Of a stretch of 64,000 nt of DNA, positions 22,106 through 33,180 are shown in pieces. The translations under genes were made by a program, and so were the position numbers. Source of the DNA: Toxorhynchites rutilus septentrionalis (lineage: Eukaryota; Arthropoda; Insecta; Diptera; Culicidae); assembly GCF_029784135.1 (NCBI RefSeq), contig NC_073746.1:65040763-65104762 (forward strand), in the 5' to 3' direction. The notes under the pieces are model-generated. The model was given only the letters and a program-made list of their open reading frames with translations. It searched no databases and had not been told where the DNA came from. Each line of letters opens with the position of its first letter. The stretch's first letter is position 1.

Positions 22106-22426
22106 TGTGGTTTTTTCAGCAGGGTTATGCATAGATCCACGTTTCCAAACAATCGAAGGCATGGTTTGCCGTGAAGGACATTCCGCTTCTTGAATGACCT
22201 GCTGGCAGTCGATTGCAATCCCATAGAGAACCTACGGAGAATCTTGGCCGAGATGGTCTATGCAAACGGATGACAGTTTGACAACATTTCCAGTCTCAAG
22301 GCAGTAATTCAGGAATGTTGGGCTATAATCAATATGACAACACTTTAAAAGTTGTCTGACTCGATGCCAAATCGAGTTTTCAAAGTGATCCGAAATGGAG
22401 GTGGACATACTAAATATTAGCTACCG
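22106..22426 (+). pseudogene. decayed Tc1-like transposase C-terminus (unit B)
   Basis: Duplicate of 16915-17235, differing by single substitutions (for example GACCTGCTGG against GACCTACTGG). Confidence 0.75.
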
Positions 22427-22914
22427 ATTGAACTCGAAATTTGCCGTACAAATTTTCTTCTTTTATTGAAATTTTAGGATGCGGCTGAACGAATGTCCAC
22501 CCTGATTCCACATATTTGAATTACTTGGAAACAAAAAGTGAAATTATACTTTTTTTAGAATGAATTCAATGAAAATAAACAATCATCGTCTTTTATGAGC
22601 AAAACTGTACAAAGAATTGACTTATTTTTAAAAATATTGAGAAAAAATAGGGTGCGGCTAAATGAATGTCTACCACTGTATGAAGAAAAATCATAAAATC
22701 ATTACCACATTATTATAATGTTAATACTATACTTTTGTTAATTTATAGTACGGGTGGTTTGTACTGCTTTTTTGCGAAACCCATATAAGATGACTTTGGC
22801 ATGTATTATTGTTGTCAATTAGTCTTCAAATTAAAATAAAATATTGCAAGATCCTGCAAAAGATGTCTACAAACTGAGTTTGATCTTCGTTTAATAATTT
22901 CTCCCCAAGAAACT

Positions 22915-23671
22915 CAGGAACGTCGCGTTGGGCGACGAACGTGCTCCAAAATTCTAGGATGAAAGATCAGCAGTGGTTGAAATTCTAAAAAAAAGCTCAG
23001 TTGTAAATTAATTTTATTAATTCTAACATTGATTATTAGCTACATTAGTTTGATGAAGAAATTACACCTTCTCCTCAGTTAAAACGTAATTTTACGGTTT
23101 ACGAAACACTATATTGTATATTTTCCCAGTGGATTAAAGTCAATTAAACAGAATTCGATATGTTTAGTTTTTTCTCCTAAAATCCCGGATTGTTCTTACT
23201 ACGCTTTCCATTCAGTCCGCATAAAGAGCATTTGCACAATATCAATGTCGGTCCCCAACAACAGAGATATTAATTGTATTCAAGAGAAATTTCTGACTAT
23301 TTCACAAATTTCACTAGAAAGTAGTCGCATATCGTAAAACATCCAAAAACAAACAATTTTTTTCGTGTTTCCTTATTTTGAAACTGTCAGTCCCAGTCCA
23401 TCAACATTTTTCTAACGAATAGCTCAACGTCAGCCCCTAGGGACCGACATGGGGCTGTGAATGGAATGCCTGCTCATAAAACTGCTTCTACAAGTTCAAG
23501 TGATACTATGTCACTTCAACCTGCGACTGAGAGTTGGAAAATCGCAATGAACAATATCAGTAAAAATAAACAAACAAGTAACGCACCAACCAATTGGATT
23601 ACGGAGAGCCACGTTTTGATCCCGCAATTGAAGCTTAATTGTTCCGCATGGAAGCGTGTTTGATAAATTCA
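22915..23671. other. intergenic, no gene seen
   Basis: Unique sequence after the tandem duplication. A 68-codon plus-strand frame at 23457-23663 has no recognisable motif, and I do not support it as a gene. Confidence 0.4.
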
Positions 23672-23989
23672 TTACGACATTGGGTGATAATCGACTGCAT
23701 CTCTGCCGCCGCTGGCAGTGTTGAAGTAATCGTTGTTTAACATTTTTGAAGTCTCTTCCGCCCCTTCAATACGTAACTGCTTGCGGGGAATCCGATTGCG
23801 AAAATTCCAACCAACATTCATTATCAACCGCAGTAAGAGGAATACCACACAGAAGATTGCTATCGACACTAATTGCAACCGATCGGTTGGTGAGCCTGTT
23901 TTACCGCTGACGAAGATCAGCGAGCGATTCAATCGTTGAACGTAACATTTTCCAAAGCTTATGCAGCCATTTAAAGTCATACCACGCAC
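23672..23989 (-). CDS. possible small single-pass membrane protein or 3' terminal exon
   Basis: I do not recognise this frame. It has 105 codons with mixed, non-AT-biased codon use. A hydrophobic segment (LQLVSIAIFCVVFLLL) at about residues 37-53 is followed by a basic stretch (RNRIPRKQLRIEGAEE) and a polar tail (NDYFNTASGGRDAVDYHPMS), as in a type II or III single-pass protein. Just upstream on the minus strand, GTTTGTAAATTAG followed by GTGCG looks like a splice acceptor, so it may be the last exon of a larger gene. It lies immediately downstream of the cuticle gene at 24067 on the same strand. A chance ORF is possible. Confidence 0.35.
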   Translation of the reverse strand: MRGMTLNGCISFGKCYVQRLNRSLIFVSGKTGSPTDRLQLVSIAIFCVVFLLLRLIMNVGWNFRNRIPRKQLRIEGAEETSKMLNNDYFNTASGGRDAVDYHPMS

Positions 23990-24066
23990 CTAATTTACAA
24001 ACTTATATTTATTTCACTTGACCAGTTTTTTTGTTGAAGATCGATAGTTAGGGAAGAGCACGCGCT

Positions 24067-24663
24067 TTACAAGGTTCCTGCAGCTGGTTCCAGATTAAGC
24101 GATTGCTGGGAGACGGTATGTCCAGCGAGAGGGGCATCATGGACGGCTCCTGGGTTGGCAGCAACATATCGGGCTTCCTTTTGGGCAACAACGGCCACAG
24201 CAGGCTGGGCGATAACGCTGACCGCTGGCTGAGCCACAACGGTGGCTGCTGGGGCAACAACTTGGGTAGCCTCAACGACTTCCGAATCGATCGAGCTGTA
24301 GGCCAAAGCTGGGGCAGCGGCATGGGCAATTGGAACAGCATACCGTGGGACAACGTTGGACTGAACGACGGTGGTGTGTGGCGCGGCGTAAGCGATTGGA
24401 ACGGAAGCGGCATAAGAGGTCACTGGGACAGAAGCAGCATAGGAAGTCACCGGGAGGGAGGCAATGTAACGTGGAGCCACATTCTGCTGAACAACGGTGG
24501 TGTGGGGAGCGGAGTAGGCCAATGGGACGGAATAGGTGACAGCGGATCCTTCAGCAACAACGGCGAGGGCCATCATGACTACAGCTGCGATGCACTGTTT
24601 TGAAACGATTCATGATTTAAAATTGTTCCTTGTATAATTACTTAAATTTAATATTACCTTCAT
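24067..24663 (-). CDS. Ala/Val/Pro-rich cuticular-type secreted protein, two exons
   Basis: Predicted CDS is complement(join(24067..24594,24658..24663)), 177 aa. Micro-exon ATGAAG, 63 nt intron, and exon 2 opening TGCATCGCAGCTG. Signal peptide [18 protein letters not shown]. The body holds tandem [19 protein letters not shown] repeats, [12 protein letters not shown] and [12 protein letters not shown], a run of AQPAV units ([18 protein letters not shown]), and the C-terminal block [31 protein letters not shown]. The A/V/P/Y-rich repeats are typical of structural cuticle proteins. Poly(A) signal AATAAA at 24008-24013 (-). Divergently paired with 25364-25960, which is nearly identical. Long plus-strand frames opposite this gene are antisense shadows of its repeat codons. 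Confidence 0.92.
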
Positions 24664-24760
24664 GATTATTGATTTCTTGGGGACTGATCGCTGGAGGACT
24701 AGAGGATTGATACAGTTTAGAGTACTGATGTGTTCTGACTCCTCATTGTGGTAACACTAT

Positions 24761-24768
24761 CTTTTATA
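24761..24768 (-). promoter_or_regulatory. TATA box of the gene at 24067-24663
   Basis: TATAAAAG on the minus strand. About 38 nt downstream, ACATCAGTACTCTAAACTGT carries an arthropod initiator TCAGT. The same string with few changes follows the TATA box of the 35112 gene, which marks a conserved start region. Confidence 0.75.
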
Positions 24769-25256
24769 TCCATAAAACCTGAGTTCGATGATCGAAACAA
24801 TCAGAGATTTTTTTTGAACCACCAAATAACGTTGATGGGCGAAACCGGTTGCCAATATTTAATCCTCCTGCGTTACTCACAGGACAACAAAAAAAAACAA
24901 TGAAGTTCACTGCCGCACTATTTCAGCAGCATAAAACTGGTTCTATTTGCTACTCCGATTGAAAATTGTCAACCACGGGTTGATGCTTCTTTCCGATTCG
25001 AAATAACTCCAGGGATCGTTAGTGAACTTATCACGCACAAGAATCATCAAATTCCACCCAAGCATTTCATGATGGAGTAAAGTGTTCATTCTTGAAACAA
25101 AAAAAAACGACATTAGTGCCTCTAAATGCCAACCACCTTTATGCTGACCTATCATGTACTGCCCAAACAAAGCGCGTGAAGAATGATAATCGAACTGACT
25201 GTGGATCATGTGGATATGGATAGAATTAATACTAAAATTTTGGTCAGAATTTTGGG

Positions 25257-25264
25257 TATAAAAG
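25257..25264 (+). promoter_or_regulatory. TATA box of the gene at 25364-25960
   Basis: TATAAAAG followed about 50 nt later by ACAGTATTCG, a possible initiator. About 100 nt upstream of the ATG. Confidence 0.7.
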
Positions 25265-25363
25265 CCGGATCAGCACAAAAAGGATTTCATAACACGAAGC
25301 ACAGTATTCGCAACAGTATTACCATTCCATCAGTCTTCCAGCGACCAACAGAAATCAACAATC

Positions 25364-25960
25364 ATGAAGGTAATATTGGATTTGAGTAATTATAAAAGGT
25401 GCATTTTTTTATCTTGAATTGTTTCGTAACAGTGCATCGCAGCTGTAGTCATGATGGCCCTCGCCGTTGTTGCTGAAGGATCCGCTGTTACCTATTCCGT
25501 CCCATTGGCCTACTCCGCTCCCCGAACCACCGTTGTCCAGCAGAATGTGGCTCCGCGTTATATTGCCTCCCTACCGGTGACTTCCTATGCTGCTTCCGTC
25601 CCAGTGACCTCTTATGCCGCTTCCGTTCCAATCGCTTACGCCGCCCCACACACCACCGTCGTTCAGTCCAACGTTGTCCCACGGTATGCTGTTCCAATTG
25701 CCCACGCCGCTGCCCCAGCTTTGGCCTACAGCTCGATCGATTCGGAAGTCGTTGAGGCTACCCAAGTTGTTGCCCCAGCAGCCACCGTTGTGGCTCAGCC
25801 AGCCGTCAGCGTTATTGCCCAGCCTGCTGTGGCCGTTGTTGCCCAGAAGGAAGCCCGCTATTTGGCCGCCAACCCAGGAGCCGTTCATGATGCCCCTCTC
25901 GCTGGACACACCGTCTCCCAGCAGTCGCTGAACCTGGAACCAGCTGCCGGAACTCAGTAA
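25364..25960 (+). CDS. Ala/Val/Pro-rich cuticular-type secreted protein, two exons (paralogue)
   Basis: Predicted CDS is join(25364..25369,25433..25960), 177 aa. ATGAAG micro-exon, 63 nt intron GTAATA...TAACAG. The protein differs from the divergent partner at 24067 at only a few sites: PRTTVV for PHTTVV, YLAANPG for YVAANPG, and a last residue of Gln rather than Leu. It has the same signal peptide, PVTSYAAS repeats, AQPAV repeats and [11 protein letters not shown] terminal block. Poly(A) signal AATAAA at 26044-26049. Only about 40 nt beyond that, the palindromic repeat at 26093 begins. Confidence 0.92.
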
Positions 25961-26092
25961 AGCGCGTTCTTATAGCAATTTGAACATGGTTCTTGAAGAT
26001 GAACGAATTCTGTACATTTCGGGTGTAAAATATGTTGATGCGGAATAAATGAAGTTTGTTTGTAGTTGTAAACTGGACCTTTTTTTACTTCT

Positions 26093-27690
26093 GAGCAATT
26101 CCAAATGAAATCGACAAATGGAAAAAACATGAGTATTTTTGTTCCAAGTGAAAGTTTGTATTCCGTTTGGGTTGGAGGAAATATGAATTTACATAGCAAT
26201 TGGGAATTTTGGGACTAAAGCGTAACTTTTGAAAAAGAGCGTATCGATTTTAGTAAGAGAAATCTTTGATAATTTATATCTCAAAAACTATGAGTCGTAC
26301 CGAAATAGTATCTTAAAAAGAATTATAGAGCATTGAGGCTAAAACGTGAAAAAATATACACTGAGAGAAAAAATAGATTTTTTTTATTTAAAAAAAAACT
26401 TAAATTTGCAATATCTAAAATATGTGTTTTTAATTTTTTTCATTTAAAATAGAAGTCATTTAGAAAATGAGTCCAAAATGGTAAAACTTTTTTTGACCAA
26501 CTTTGTGGAACATCGAATTTTTATGAATTTATGAATCCCGATGTGATTTCAAACAAAAAACCTTTTTATCAATCTCCTTCTAAAGGCAGGCATTCTTTAG
26601 ATAATTAAAAAAAATATTTTAATTTATTGTCTTTATTTAGTAAATAGGCTCTTTTTATATGTTTGTCGTGTTACACCGTCATACTCATTAAATTTTATGA
26701 ATTTGCTTATAATTTTCAACAACTTTTCCAAATACATCATAATGGTAAAAATATATGTTTAGGAGTTACCCATGTTATGTTTGGGAGTATTAACCCACAT
26801 GTCTTCAAATGTTGTTAAACGTCAATCCTAAACATATATTTTTACCAAATTAAACATATTTCTTAAATATCTTGAAAATGGCTGCATTTAGAAGGTGATT
26901 GATGAAGAGCTTTTTTGTTTTAAATCACATCAGGATTTATAATTTGTGACTAAAAATGATTGTCAACATACATAAATTCCACGTTTCGAAAATTCATAAA
27001 AAATCGATGCTAGTCAGAAATAGTTTTACCATCTTGGGCTCATTTTTTAAATTTTCTACAGGACTTTTTGTATATGAAAAAAATAAAAAGAATTAAAAAA
27101 TACATATGTTAATTTAAAAAAAAATAAATTAAAAAAGGCAATGCATTAATAATGTTTTTTTGTTAAATATCTCGTAAATGGCTGCATTTAGAAGAAGATT
27201 TGTTAACATAAAAACTTCTATGTTTCGAAAATAAAAATTCAATGTTCCACAAAGTTTGTCAAATATAGTTTTACCATCTTGGAATCAATTTTTAAATTTT
27301 CTACGTGGCTTCTATTTTTTTATGAAAAAATAAAAATTTAAAAATACATATTTTAGATATCACAAATAATTTTCTTTATTTGTAATTAAAAAAAATAGTA
27401 CTAATTTTTTTTTTCTCAGTGTATATTTTTTCACATTTTAACATCAATAGTCTATAACTCTTTCTAAGACACTATTTCGGTACGACTCTTAGATTTTGAG
27501 TTATAAATTATCAAAGATTTCTCTTACTTAAATCGATACCCCCTTTTTCAAAAGTAACACTTTAGCCAAAAAAATCCCATTTGCTGCGGAAAACTCATAT
27601 TTCCTACAAGGCAAACGGAATACAAACTTTCATTTGAATCAAAAATACATATTTTTGGAATTTTTAGGACGATTTCATTTGGAAATGCTC
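26093..27690. repeat. 1.6 kb foldback palindrome
   Basis: Left end GAGCAATTCCAAATGAAATC is mirrored at the right end (GATTTCATTTGGAAATGCTC, 27671-27690). Further mirrored blocks include AAAGTTTGTATTCCGTTTG against CAAACGGAATACAAACTTT, TGAGTCGTACCGAAATAGT against ACTATTTCGGTACGACTC, and AAAAATATACACTGAGA against CTCAGTGTATATTTTT. The centre is about 26890. No coding capacity. It abuts the 3' end of the cuticle gene at 25364-25960, so the gene's transcript could run into it. Confidence 0.82.
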
Positions 27691-28216
27691 TTCTTTTAGT
27701 AAGGAAACTGAAGATATAATGGACCGGTTGATAAGCGCATATTTGGGAACTTATGTTTTTGTAAACTGTGTTTGTTTTGTTTTGTTTCTCTACATTAGCC
27801 CTTTTCGAGGTTGAGACAAATGAACTGCAAAAGCTTTATGTCTCTATAATCAAACACTCGCACGCCCCAAATCGATCCTATTTGGAAAGTAATGCACATC
27901 AGCAACAGGAGCGGTAGCAAAGAAACAACAAAGTAGGTATCAGCATCAAAATAATCAGCAGCAGCACATGACTTCCATTTTTCCCGGCATCCAGAAAAGA
28001 ACTATCATCCTCCGCTCTCGTGTTATCGATAACATTTCGATGCGTTTTATAGTATATAATGAGCTTGTGTGGATTCTGAAGAGTTTTTGTTTTTTTGTGT
28101 GTGTGGCTTTCCGATCGATTATTCAATTTCGCTAAATCGTGCATTGTTTCCGGGTTAAAATCAACGTTAATGTACAACACATCGCAACCCGGATGGGAAG
28201 TAACTATTTTCTGGCA
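27691..28216. other. intergenic, no gene seen
   Basis: No recognisable motif. A minus-strand frame across 27899-28288 overlaps the next repeat and has no family features. Confidence 0.4.
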
Positions 28217-30102
28217 GACTAATTTCATGCCACCTCGACTGGCCATTGGCAGCACCATCTCAGATTGCAGTGAAACGTTGTGGGACATTGGTCATTTATG
28301 CAACTTTTCATACTTTTTTTTGAAAGATTTTCTTTTCCTAATCTTTTATTAAGTTTCTTCGGTTTTACAACAGATTATTATTCCAGTGAATCGAATTTCC
28401 AGACATTCGTTGGAAAGCTACTGTCATTGCGCGTCTTTTTCAGTATATGTCAGAAAGTTGAAGCGTAAACAACATAGTTTTTTGCCACTTCGAATATGTC
28501 GAATTTCGTACCAACGAGAGTGTTTTTGCGGGGAGTGTTACTTCATTACTTCAATATGAAGAAAAAAGTTGCGGAAAATCATCGCATTTTGGTGGATGTT
28601 TATGGTGACCATACTCCAACTGAGCTAACGTGTCAGACGTGGGTTGCACGGTTTAAAGGTGGTAATTTTGACATGGAAGACGAAGAACGTTCCGGACCGC
28701 CAAAAAAGTTTGAAGATGATGAATTGAAGGCTTTACTCGATCAAGATTCGTCACAAACGCAACAAGAACTTGCAGATACACTTGGAGTAGCTCAGCAAAC
28801 CATACCCGATCGTTTAGAAGCAATGGGAATGATCCGAAAGATAGGACATTGGGTGCCCTATCATGTGGATATGAATTGAAGCGACGAGACGTCGAATGCC
28901 GTTTTTTAACGTACGAACAACTGCTGCAACGGCTTAAAAGGGGTTTTTTGCATCGTTATCGCTACTGGCGATGAAAAGTGGGTCCATTACGACAATCCTA
29001 AACGTCGGGCAACGTATGGATACCCATGCATCAACATCGACGGCCGCGTGGAATATTCAAGTCCAGAAGGCTATGTTGTCTATTTGGTGGGACCAGCTGG
29101 GTGTGGTGTACTATGAGAACCGAATGAAACCATTACGGGGGATCTCTACCGACGACTATTGATGCGTTTGAGCTGTGCACTGAAGGAAAAACGACCACAG
29201 TATGAGCAAGAGACACGATAAAGTTATTTTGCAGCACAACAATGTTCGGCCGCATGTCACGAAACCGAAAACTTGGAAACGTTGAAATGTGAGGTCGTAT
29301 CCCACCCGCCGTATTCTCCAGACATCCGTTCGATTTGATCGATTGGATCGATTCGAGGTTAGCCGACGAACCGGCCGATTATTTCCGCAAAGGGATCCAT
29401 GACTTGCAAGAAAGACGGGAAAAAATTGTAACTAACGATGGGCAATACTTTGAATATTAAATTTGTAACCATTTTTGCAGAATATAGAATTAATTTTTGA
29501 GAAAAAAAACGAAGAAACTTACCGATACTCCTATTACAAAAAATTTTAACTAAAAACTTAGAGGACCTACAAAATGTTAGTCAAGAATTGTTGTCAACAA
29601 AATTCAAATTCATTTCCTTTCAAAAATGTATTATTTTAAAATTCTCAAAAATAATATGTACAAGGATTTATTTTCACTGTATATAATCGAGCCAAAAAAT
29701 ATTTTTAATCGTTTTTTATGCATATGTTTTTCGTTTTTTGAATATAAAAGAAAAAAAATCTTTGATTCATCCCCTTAAAGTCATAAAATACCTTTCTCAT
29801 AAAAAAAATCCGAATTCATTCAGGAGGTGATAGATGATAATATTTGATGAAAAAATCCAAATTCCTACATTTATGACCAAAATTTTGTAGGTCTTATAGT
29901 TTTCGAGTTGGAATTTTTAGTAAAAAAAAATAGAAAAAAAACTTTGGGCCTTTTCAAAAAGTCTAATTTGTATGTTTTTTTTTTTTTGAGATTTCAAGTA
30001 TGGAAAATTGCCTAAATGTCTAATATCTATACACCCACAATGTTTCACTGAAATTTTACATGGTGCTACCAACTCCCAAGACGAGATAGCATGAAATTTG
30101 AT
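28217..30102. repeat. second foldback element of the 11441 family, interrupted by a mariner relic
   Basis: Left end AATTTCATGCCACCTCGACT, GGCAGCACCATCTCAGATTG and GTGAAACGTTGTGG match the end of the 11441-13489 element. The right end read backwards from about 30102 gives AAATTTCATGCTATCTCGTC, GTAGCACCATG and GTGAAACATTGTGGGTGTAT. The inner arms are diverged, and the centre is displaced by the mariner remnant at 28496-29460. Confidence 0.72.
28496..29460 (+). pseudogene. mariner transposase pseudogene (Mos1-like)
   Basis: The first 127 codons (28496-28879) read through the mariner N-terminus: a helix-turn-helix start (PTRVFLRGVLLHYFNMKKKV), the WVARFKGGNFDMEDEERSGP box, and a second helix-turn-helix region (QTQQELADTLGVAQQTIPDR). 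After a frameshift come GDEKWVHYDNPKRRATYG (first catalytic Asp region), then QYEQ, RHDKVILQHNNVRPHVTKP, where the usual second Asp of QHDNARPH is Asn, and SHPPYSPDI with the expected third Asp context. The C-terminal end is DNGQYFE-like NDGQYFEY. At least three frameshifts or stops. It sits inside the foldback element, so it is a nested insertion. Dead. Confidence 0.88.
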
Positions 30103-30586
30103 AGCAGTGGGAGCTGTTCGGTTGAAAACTAAAAGTGAAAATTCGTTCCACTACGGGTGCTGTAGCTGTCGCCACCACAACACAATCGATTTCAGATTTT
30201 TTAGGTTGCCGTTCTCTAAAAGGTTATATATATAGGTTATAAATATATTTGAAGATTATTTCTTTGGGGATTATGTTTTCGGGAGCATTGGTGATATTAT
30301 TTTGCTAAGAGATACTGAAAAACTAGTTGAATATTCATTAAGTTCTGTATTTCAGTATCGCTCTAAAGAGCGAGCAATCAACAGTACATATTAATGCTGA
30401 AAGTTAATTTGAAAATATTTTTCTGGAGTGTTTTTTCCAGAAACCCAATAGCTTCAATTCACTGAAACTTTTCACATAACCCGAGGAAGTGTGCGATTCT
30501 TTCCTCCGCTGAAAATGTGTTGATCTTGAAAATCCATTCAATATTCTCAACTTCTTGTGCAAAGCTGTTGGTTTGATAATATAATG

Positions 30587-30712
30587 GAATAAGCGACTTT
30601 AATTCTAGGTTTTCCCACGGAGAAATAAAAAATTATAGGAGGTTGTGTCCAAGATACGACCGCATTGTTGACGTAGAACTACGCTGTTATTTTATATAAG
30701 TCGCTTATTCAT
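30587..30712. mobile_element. short MITE with GAATAAGCGACTT ends
   Basis: GAATAAGCGACTTTAA at the left and, read from the right, GAATAAGCGACTTATA. The core carries GTCCAAGATACGACCGCATT and GACGTAGAACTACG, phrases also seen near 5480 and 59990. About 125 bp. Confidence 0.6.
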
Positions 30713-31690
30713 ACCTTCGGATATTATTCTAAAATGCTGTGAAATTTTAGAAACAACTGCTTAGTAGAATAATCTCTGAAAGTTGACGATAATTGATTGA
30801 TGATTCATTCTTGCCTTCGCAAAACAATACACTAGCTGATCGTATTTCGCAATTCATTTCATGTCAATGCATTGAAAGTTTATCTCGAACGCTATTCCGG
30901 TGGCCTTTTTCGCAATTGACATAGGCTCGGCTACAGTCGATTATATACAAGTTGCACCAGCACCATTTTTCCACATCTCATAACTACATCAAAATATCTT
31001 TGGCACCGCATGGAAACAACAACAATGACAACACTTGCATGTATCAAATATCATGCTACATGTTATTTAGTATTGCCTCAAAGGAATCGCAACTCTAGGC
31101 ATCGTTCGTACAACGTAAACCAAGCGCCAAACAAGCGTTCGCCATAGCATGCATACAGAGCCATACATTGGGAACTAGGAATATAAACACTTCTCATCAT
31201 TTTGCGCTATTCTCAAAAGAAACGCTTCTGTTAATGTTACTGGCCTCGAAAAAAGTTGCATTACTTTCTTATGCTCGAGAGAAGCGCAGTTGTCACCCTT
31301 AGTGGAGGAAGTTTTGCTACTGGCAAGCGAAACCTAATCACATACAAAATTCCAGAACGACATTTACTTTCTTGGTGACTAAACAAGCGAAATAAACTCT
31401 ATTTGTTAATAACAACCTCGAAAACAATAGCAATGCTTCATTATGATGAATATTAGTGCAAATGCAATCCTAGTTGAAGGCAGTTTTGCGACTGGCACGC
31501 GAACCCAAATAACTTATAACATTCCAGTAAGATATTCAAGATGATTGGTATTCCCCAAATAATTTTTTGGCGCACAAGCTTAACGCATGCTTCGCCATAA
31601 CGTAAGTTTAATGCATTAATGCATTCTCAAAGGCACAAACGAAACCCTTATGATGACGGAAAACAAACAATGTTAACTGCTTGGAGAAAG
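30713..31690. other. intergenic with an internal direct repeat
   Basis: No gene. TTTTGCTACTGGCAAGCGAA (about 31312) and TTTTGCGACTGGCACGCGAA (about 31483), each followed by CATTCCAG-like sequence some 40 nt later, form a diverged direct repeat of about 170 bp. Confidence 0.4.
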
Positions 31691-31699
31691 ACTGAATTA

Positions 31700-32021
31700 T
31701 GCCACACAGCTTGTACTCTGCTGTAACACCTATCGATGAGTGTGTCAAGAGGTACCGCCTTAACTACCAGCGGGGGGAGCTTGATTTTGGTTGCTGCCTG
31801 GGTAACGACGTTTACATTTTCGACCGACGCGCCGAAATCGCCTACTTCGCAGTTGTTCTATGCGGTGCCACATTTAAGAAGGCTCGGTTCAGTGCGAGCG
31901 CTTTTCACTGCACCAACATCGTGTGCATCATTAGATGACGCTTGCCTCGAAATTTATTGCCCGTGGCAATGCGTTCGTTTTTTGCAGGGCTCGAACCTGC
32001 CTTCCTCTTCTTCTTGCTCAT
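31700..32021 (-). pseudogene. 5' fragment of a non-LTR retrotransposon ORF1
   Basis: From an ATG at 32019-32021 (-) the frame reads a basic start (MSKKKRKAGSSPAKNERI). After broken frames it gives ATKIKLPPLVVKAVPLDTLI, DRCYSRVQAVWH. This 'KIKLPPLVV' arrangement is typical of the nucleic-acid-binding gag-like ORF1 of mosquito non-LTR elements (general recall). A GC-rich leader precedes it to about 32180. The 3' part is missing. Plus-strand ORFs here are its shadows. Confidence 0.5.
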
Positions 32022-32244
32022 CACACACTACGCGAAACGTCCAACTTATGACGCGGAGAGAAAAACACGATACGAATAACGCGAAAAACGAACAGAAAAA
32101 CCAAACGACGATATCCAAGTTTGATTACCACTGGTGGGGTCCAATCTTAGATCGAAGCGCAGCGAAAGCAAAGTGAACTGGATTGCTCAACAGTCCGATG
32201 CCGATTGAAAGTTTGCCTTCTTCTTTCTTTCTTTGTTTTTAAGA

Positions 32245-32690
32245 GGCTTTAAACTTTGCAGTTCATTCGCCTCTCTGTTTGCCTCAGCGAGATCCACTGT
32301 TTATACTCTAGGCAAGTATTCCCCTTCATTCTTCTACTTTTCCTTTGTTCACGGAGACTTTGAATCCTACGATTTCCCCTCCGTTGGTCGTCGATAAGTT
32401 GCTCGTTATTGAAAGCTCTGTTCGGGAAAGCACACAAATGGACAGAACAAATGTATTGGAAAATGGAAACGCTTAAAGTTTTCATGAATTTTAACCATTT
32501 ACAAACCAGGGTATTCTAATGTATAGCATATTAAACAAATCTTACGGAATTTCCGATTCGTTTGGTATGTAAATCGCCAACATCCGTTCGCGGCAAAAAT
32601 AGTTATTAACGTTAACTTTATTTCATAAAAAACGTGACCTGTTTTCTGATTTAGCACCCTTAATGAAAGACGTAGTTCTACGTCAAATAA
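32245..32690. repeat. interspersed repeat, copy 2
   Basis: Diverged copy of 6650-7130, sharing GTTGCTCGTTATTGA, TAATGTATA, and TAACGTTAACTTTAT followed by ACCTGTTTTCTG. Ends near GACGTAGTTCTACGTCAA. Confidence 0.5.
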
Positions 32691-32694
32691 AAAA

Positions 32695-33180
32695 CTACTC
32701 CAGATAAAATCTGGTTCGGACCAAAGAACCACAGTAAATACAACAGCAAACACTGCAACAGCAACCAAGAAAAATCTTCCACTGATAGACCCTGCTAGAG
32801 ATGTGATTTCTAATGATTTTGATAGGATACATCAGGTCATTGTGCCATACATTGTTGAAGGTCTTTTCAATATCTAAGAGCACCATTGCTGTCGTCTTGG
32901 AATTGACATTTTCTCCAGTATAATTTTTGGGATCTCCCTTTGTACCCACTGATTCTTGAGATCCACTATCAATGATCGGTATATGCAAATTCGCGACCAT
33001 GGCTCTCCTCCATTTTTTTTCTTCAATGTAATAGCCACATCGATTATGATTGGACGGTGTTGGTGGATCGAGAGGTCGGTCAAAACAGTGCAAAGCGTAC
33101 CGGCAGTTCAGAACGATGTCACAAATGGACACCAGTTGTCGATGAACAATTTAGGCCACGTTGGTGTGAAGTAGCCCACA
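32695..33180 (-). pseudogene. endonuclease/reverse-transcriptase fragment of a jockey-like non-LTR element
   Basis: Minus-strand frames give the end of an endonuclease domain (CDIVLNCRYAL, VLTDLSIHQHRPIIIDVAIT) and then the RT palm start (TTAMVLLDIEKTFNNVWHND, LMYPIKIIRN), where the usual catalytic Asp of the LLDIEKAFD motif region is retained but the surroundings are decayed. RT motifs downstream (YADD region) are absent. A fossil. Confidence 0.65.

Larger units (their letters stand above)
17778..22914 (+). repeat. 5.1 kb tandem duplication, unit B
   Basis: Second unit of the tandem repeat. It begins TTCATTAAAAATTATCAAAG, as at 12581, and ends at CCCCAAGAAACT, after which the sequence becomes unique (CAGGAACGTCGCGTTGGG). 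Compared with unit A it has a 12 bp deletion near 21998 and AAACTCAAGTGCC in place of AAACTTTGGCC near 19755. Confidence 0.92.

Noticed and set aside
12581..22914. satellite or CRISPR-like array
   Set aside because: Only two long units with transposon content; no short regular repeats with spacers anywhere in the window.
24103..24603. 166-codon plus-strand frame rich in Gly, Ser and Asn opposite the cuticle gene
   Set aside because: It is the antisense shadow of repetitive Ala/Val/Pro codons. The same shadow appears opposite 25364-25960 and 35112-35705.
31980..32010. second pol III B box (GGTTCGAGCCC, minus strand)
   Set aside because: No A box at the right distance. It falls inside the start of a retrotransposon ORF1 reading frame.
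31736..32176. 146-codon plus-strand frame as a host gene
   Set aside because: The opposite strand carries a recognisable retrotransposon ORF1 start and KIKLPPLVV module; the plus frame has no family features.
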